Assembly (NCBI GenBank): GCA_003157225.1 | Contig: PMIZ01000197.1 | Location: forward strand, 1-8,497 | DNA: 8,497 nt | From: Actinomycetota bacterium | Lineage (GTDB): Bacteria > Actinomycetota > Thermoleophilia > RBG-16-64-13 | Direction of reading: 5' to 3' | Shown: positions 5,479 to 8,497 of the stretch, in pieces | How the letters are laid out: the number at the start of each line of letters is the position of its first letter | Position numbering within the stretch: the stretch's first letter is position 1 | Position numbers and translations under genes: made by a program | The notes under the pieces: generated by a model | What the model was told of the DNA's origin: nothing | The model's input: the letters and a program-made list of their open reading frames with translations, nothing else | Database searches by the model: none

Positions 5479-6951
5479 ATGCCCGAAGACAAGAAGCCCG
5501 AAAGAACACCCGAAGAGGGAGTCAGTCGACGTGACTTTCTCAAGATCGCCGGCGCCACCGGGGCGGCGATCGGGCTCGCGGGTGGATTGGGTGGACTGGT
5601 CGCGGCTTGCCGTGGAAATGACGAAGCCACCACCACCTCGGCCGCGACTACCTCGGCCGCGACTACCAGCACGACCACGGCTCCGGGGACTACCACCACG
5701 TCACTCGCCCCGAGCACCAGCGTGACGAGCCCAGCGGCCCGCGATATCAGAGTCGGGCTCGTGTCGCCGCTGACGGGCGCTCTCGCGACCTTCGCCATGC
5801 CGGCGAAGTTCCTGGAGGCAAAATGGAATGAAGCGCTGGTCGACGGCGTCGAGTGCGGTGATGGCAAGAGGCACAACATCGTCATCCAGCATGTCGATAC
5901 TCAGTCGGACCCCCAGCGGGCGGGCAACCTAGCTGCCGACCTCATCAACAATGGCAAAGTGGACGTCATCCTGGTCTCCTTCAGCCCCGACACCGTGGTC
6001 CCAGTCGCGACGGTCTGCGAGACGGCGGGCACGCCCATGATCGCCAGCTACGTGCAGTGGCAGCCGTTCTTCTTCGGCCGTCAGAAGACGCCGGACCCGA
6101 CCGCGAAGTTCGGGTGGACCTACGCGCACGCCCTGGGTTTCGAGCAGATCGTCGCCTCGTTCATTGACATGTGGAACCAGATCCCGACCAACGGGACGGC
6201 CGCGTTCCTCTTCGCTAACGACGCCGACGGTGTCGCCTGGGTCAACAAGAGCACCGGGCTGCCGCCCACCATGACGGCCGCCGGCTACAAGATCGTCGAC
6301 CCGGGTCTCTACCCCATCCCGACCGAGGACTTCACAAACCTCATTTCGGCATACCAGAAGGACGCGTGCGAGATTGTCACGGGTAGTGTCACCGCCTCGG
6401 ATTTCACCAACTTCTGGAAACAGGCGTACAAACTGGGATACCGGCCGAAGATCGTCACCGTGGGCAAGGCCCTCCTGTTCCCCGAGACACTCGCAACCAT
6501 CGGCGACATCGCCGACGGCGTCACCACGGACTACATGTGGGGGCCTCATTGGCCGTTCAAGTCCTCGCTCACCGGCGAGACCTGCCAGCAACTGGCCGAC
6601 GACTACGAGGAACGCACGGGCGGCCAATGGGTAGCGCCTATCGGCGCGTACGACCGCATGGAGTGGCTCGTGGACGCCCTCAAGCGGACGGACGATATCG
6701 AGAGCAAGGACAAGCTGATCGCGGCCATCGCGAGCACCAAGCTCGACACGATGCTCGGGCCTATCGACTTCACCGCGCCTATCATGACGGGCACCTTGCG
6801 CCCGGTGGAAAACGTGTATATGCCTCCCATGGGCGGCGGCCAATGGGTCAAGGGCGCCGAGTACCCGTTCGACCTCGTGCAGGTGAGCAACGTGTGGTCG
6901 CAGCAGTGCCAGATCCAGGCCAAGGTCAAGGAGATGGCCTACACCGCCTGA
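5479..6951 (+). CDS. Tat-exported ABC transporter solute-binding lipoprotein (LivK-like)
   Basis: This 490-residue protein starts at an ATG with GAGGAG 8 bases upstream. The signal is bipartite: a twin-arginine motif S-R-R-D-F-L-K at 16-22, a Gly/Ala-rich hydrophobic stretch 23-42, and a lipobox V-A-A-C with C44. It is therefore likely folded before export by Tat and anchored by lipid at C44. Residues 50-85 are a Thr/Ser/Ala linker. The binding domain begins near 88 (D-I-R-V-G-L-V-S-P-L-T-G) and has the two-lobed type I periplasmic-binding fold of branched-chain amino acid, amide and urea receptors (Peripla_BP_6 type). Features include 'AADLINNGKVDVIL', 'FLFANDADGVAW' and 'GAYDRMEWLVDAL'. The ligand is not predictable. 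No permease or ATPase gene is adjacent, since the next gene is convergent, so partners lie elsewhere or upstream of another locus. Confidence 0.9.
   Translation: MPEDKKPERTPEEGVSRRDFLKIAGATGAAIGLAGGLGGLVAACRGNDEATTTSAATTSAATTSTTTAPGTTTTSLAPSTSVTSPAARDIRVGLVSPLTGALATFAMPAKFLEAKWNEALVDGVECGDGKRHNIVIQHVDTQSDPQRAGNLAADLINNGKVDVILVSFSPDTVVPVATVCETAGTPMIASYVQWQPFFFGRQKTPDPTAKFGWTYAHALGFEQIVASFIDMWNQIPTNGTAAFLFANDADGVAWVNKSTGLPPTMTAAGYKIVDPGLYPIPTEDFTNLISAYQKDACEIVTGSVTASDFTNFWKQAYKLGYRPKIVTVGKALLFPETLATIGDIADGVTTDYMWGPHWPFKSSLTGETCQQLADDYEERTGGQWVAPIGAYDRMEWLVDALKRTDDIESKDKLIAAIASTKLDTMLGPIDFTAPIMTGTLRPVENVYMPPMGGGQWVKGAEYPFDLVQVSNVWSQQCQIQAKVKEMAYTA
5636..5665 (+). repeat. Two tandem 15-bp repeats in the linker of the lipoprotein
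   Basis: CCTCGGCCGCGACTA occurs twice head to tail (5636-5650 and 5651-5665) with no mismatch. It encodes repeated T-S-A-A-T units in the exposed linker after the lipid-anchored Cys and probably arose by slippage, which changes linker length in frame. Confidence 0.85.
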
Positions 6952-6953
6952 TC

Positions 6954-6970
6954 GGCCGGAATGCGCGGCC
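6954..6970. terminator. Weak GC hairpin between convergent genes
   Basis: GGCCG-7 bases-CGGCC forms a 5-bp stem directly after the lipoprotein stop. There is no T-run on either strand, so intrinsic termination is doubtful. It is the only stem seen in the 53-base convergent gap 6952-7004. Confidence 0.2.
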
Positions 6971-7004
6971 TGGGCGTCCGCGGTAGGGGGAATAGCGATT
7001 GCGA

Positions 7005-8497
7005 TCAGGGAATCTGGTAGCCGCGTTCCTGCAGCAGCTTGCGCACCAGGTCGTAGGGAACCTGTGAGGGCTCGGTGCCCAGACGTGCCGCCAGCACCGT
7101 GATGACCCCGGCGGCTCCCCCCAGGTTCGCGCGGGTGAGCTCGGCACGCACCGGCGAACTGTAAGCGCGATAGGAAGCAGAAACGGCGGTAGAGACCAGG
7201 AGTGAGGGATGGCCCGCCACCATCAGGGCCCGCATGGGCACCTGCACCCAGGTGGTCTTGTCCAGTTGATTGGGCGGAAAATCGTCGTGCCGGTCGAAGA
7301 GCGTATAGCATCCGACCGCGACCACCTCGTCGCGGGCTCCTCCAACGATATGAGGCATGGTGTAAGTCGTCAGTCCTACCACCCTCGGACCCTCACGGAT
7401 ATAGGGATACGTGGGAATAGTGTCCACGCCCACCTCGGCGTATCCGTGCTCCTGCAGATAGGACACCAAGTCGAGCGACCTCCGCACCGCGAGCGCCGTG
7501 AGCTCGGCCCGCTTGTCCGGCTGGAAGATCCACTCAAAGGCCGTCGGCTGGTCGGGGTAGTCGTTCCAAGCCTGGTTCAACTCCCGACAATCACCGGGCA
7601 GCGTTGCGATGTTCATGGTCCAGCTACCGGAGAAGTCCTCGACGGCGCGTTGACTAAGCTGGACGGCGGTGGCGTCGGGAAGCCCAGGTTGCGGGTCCGC
7701 GGCAGGCGCGTGCCGCGGGGCATCGCCGCCGGCGTAGACCCGCAGAGTGAGGAGAACGGAGAACCGCTGCGGGGCGGTCACGAAGCCGTTGCCCTGGGAG
7801 GGGAACGCGGGGGTTGGTCCTTCCCGATCGTTGTAAACGTCTTCGCTCCGGCCGACCCGGTAGCTCGCCCCCAGCATGCGGCTTAGGTCCGCCTCTACGC
7901 TGGCATCGATGAAGTAGCGAGTGCGCACGCGGATGCTCGAACCGCTCGTGAGACGCAGATCCACATAGCGAGCATCGTCGCTGTCGCTCGCGGCCAGCAG
8001 CTTCCCCTCGTAGAAGACCGCCTGCCCGGCGGTCGAGCCTTCGAGCAACGTCCAGAGGCAACTGGAAGCCACCTTCGGCTCGTACACGAATCTGCCCGAA
8101 CCCGTGAACGGGTTCACGCCGAGGGCCCGATAGCGAGCGATCACCGCCTGCCGCCATTCACCGTAGAAGCCTCCGGCGACCTCGTCGACGTTGCGAGCGT
8201 CTTCCACGGACAGCCCCTGCGCCAGAGGGCTTTCCAGGTAGTCGCCGCTGGAAATAATGGCCACTCTCAGCTCGGGATCCGCCCGGGTTATCTCCCGCAC
8301 CGCGGCAATGCCCGAGGTCTGGGTCCCGTAGACAACCACGTCCACGTCGGTCGTGGTCGCGGCGGGAGCAGAATGGGCCAGGGTATCGGAGGTGGTGGGC
8401 GCCGGACCGTGGCTGGCCGATGCGCCCGTCGGCTGTGGCCAAGCCCGCAAGTCGACAGCCGACCATAGCAGCAGGACCAAGATCCCGGCCAAGCCCC
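7005..8497 (-). CDS. Exported or membrane-anchored FAD-dependent oxidoreductase (N-terminus off window)
   Basis: This frame is open to the right edge; at least 496 residues are visible and the true start may lie outside (a TTG at 8492 is the first possible start inside). The visible N-terminus is a hydrophobic segment 'LAGILVLLLWSAV', then an Ala/Thr/Pro-rich linker, suggesting a signal peptide or anchor. The mature part opens with a dinucleotide-binding strand and loop, 'DVDVVVYGTQTSGIAAV' (positions 49-65 counting from 8492), where the usual GGxxAG reads GTQTSG. Family marks of the FAD_oxidored group (PF12831) follow: 'RYFIDASVEADLSRMLGASYRVGR', 'GPRVVGLTTYTMPHIV', and a C-terminal block from about 428 ('SLLVSTAVSASYRAYSSPVRAE', 'NLGGAAGVITVLAA') that closes the FAD site. 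The substrate is unknown; an exported flavoprotein could use Tat, but any Arg-Arg motif would be off window. It is convergent with the lipoprotein. Confidence 0.82.
   Translation of the reverse strand, partial: GLAGILVLLLWSAVDLRAWPQPTGASASHGPAPTTSDTLAHSAPAATTTDVDVVVYGTQTSGIAAVREITRADPELRVAIISSGDYLESPLAQGLSVEDARNVDEVAGGFYGEWRQAVIARYRALGVNPFTGSGRFVYEPKVASSCLWTLLEGSTAGQAVFYEGKLLAASDSDDARYVDLRLTSGSSIRVRTRYFIDASVEADLSRMLGASYRVGRSEDVYNDREGPTPAFPSQGNGFVTAPQRFSVLLTLRVYAGGDAPRHAPAADPQPGLPDATAVQLSQRAVEDFSGSWTMNIATLPGDCRELNQAWNDYPDQPTAFEWIFQPDKRAELTALAVRRSLDLVSYLQEHGYAEVGVDTIPTYPYIREGPRVVGLTTYTMPHIVGGARDEVVAVGCYTLFDRHDDFPPNQLDKTTWVQVPMRALMVAGHPSLLVSTAVSASYRAYSSPVRAELTRANLGGAAGVITVLAARLGTEPSQVPYDLVRKLLQERGYQIP

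Noticed and set aside
5253..5885. A 211-codon upstream extension of the cobO frame
   Set aside because: Homology begins at the ATG at 5252, which has its own ribosome-binding sequence. The extension overlaps the divergent lipoprotein gene and is low-complexity Val/Ala/Pro.
5929..7311. A 460-codon minus-strand open frame antisense to the lipoprotein gene
   Set aside because: It mirrors the high third-position GC of the real gene, is rich in Arg/Gly/His/Val without domain motifs, and runs out of frame into the oxidoreductase gene.

Overview
The window is GC-rich, densely coded DNA from a bacterium, most likely an uncultured actinobacterium (Actinomycetota). The pointers are high G/C at third codon positions, GTG starts, a Tat-type lipoprotein with an Ala/Thr/Ser-rich linker, a FitA/VapC-type toxin-antitoxin pair and stand-alone universal stress proteins. 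The taxonomic call is an inference from style, not from a marker gene. No rRNA, tRNA, CRISPR array or complete insertion sequence was seen.

Layout from left to right. (1) A partial minus-strand gene runs off the left edge and encodes a zinc-ribbon protein of DUF2225 type. (2) Divergent from it lies a two-gene toxin-antitoxin operon, a ribbon-helix-helix antitoxin followed by a PIN-domain toxin, overlapping by 11 bases. (3) Converging on the toxin is a minus-strand pair, an alpha/beta-hydrolase (esterase/lipase) followed by an ATP-binding-type universal stress protein. (4) Divergent from this pair is glycerol kinase glpK on the plus strand. (5) Converging on glpK is cobO/btuR, the corrinoid adenosyltransferase. 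(6) Divergent from cobO is a Tat-exported lipoprotein, the solute-binding component of a branched-chain amino acid-type ABC transporter. (7) Converging on it is a partial minus-strand gene for a membrane-anchored or secreted FAD-dependent oxidoreductase that continues past the right edge.

The most striking observation is at the 5' end of glpK. Two near-perfect 20-bp inverted repeats (18/20 identical, 14 consecutive matches) bound a 161-bp segment, which is flanked by a 4-bp direct repeat, CCAA. Removing the segment and one CCAA copy on paper (165 bp, exactly 55 codons) joins ATG TCC AA to A GCC GTC and gives MSKAVLALDQGTTSS, a canonical glycerol kinase N-terminus. The segment therefore looks like a MITE-like element inserted into codon 3 of glpK that stayed open and in frame, adding a 55-residue hydrophilic N-terminal extension. 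Its identity as a mobile element is inferred from structure alone.

The genes do not form one pathway. They are short, independently transcribed housekeeping or accessory units: glycerol uptake metabolism, cobalamin activation, nutrient sensing or transport, stress response and toxin-antitoxin. The glpF/glpD, other cob and ABC permease/ATPase partners are all absent from the window.
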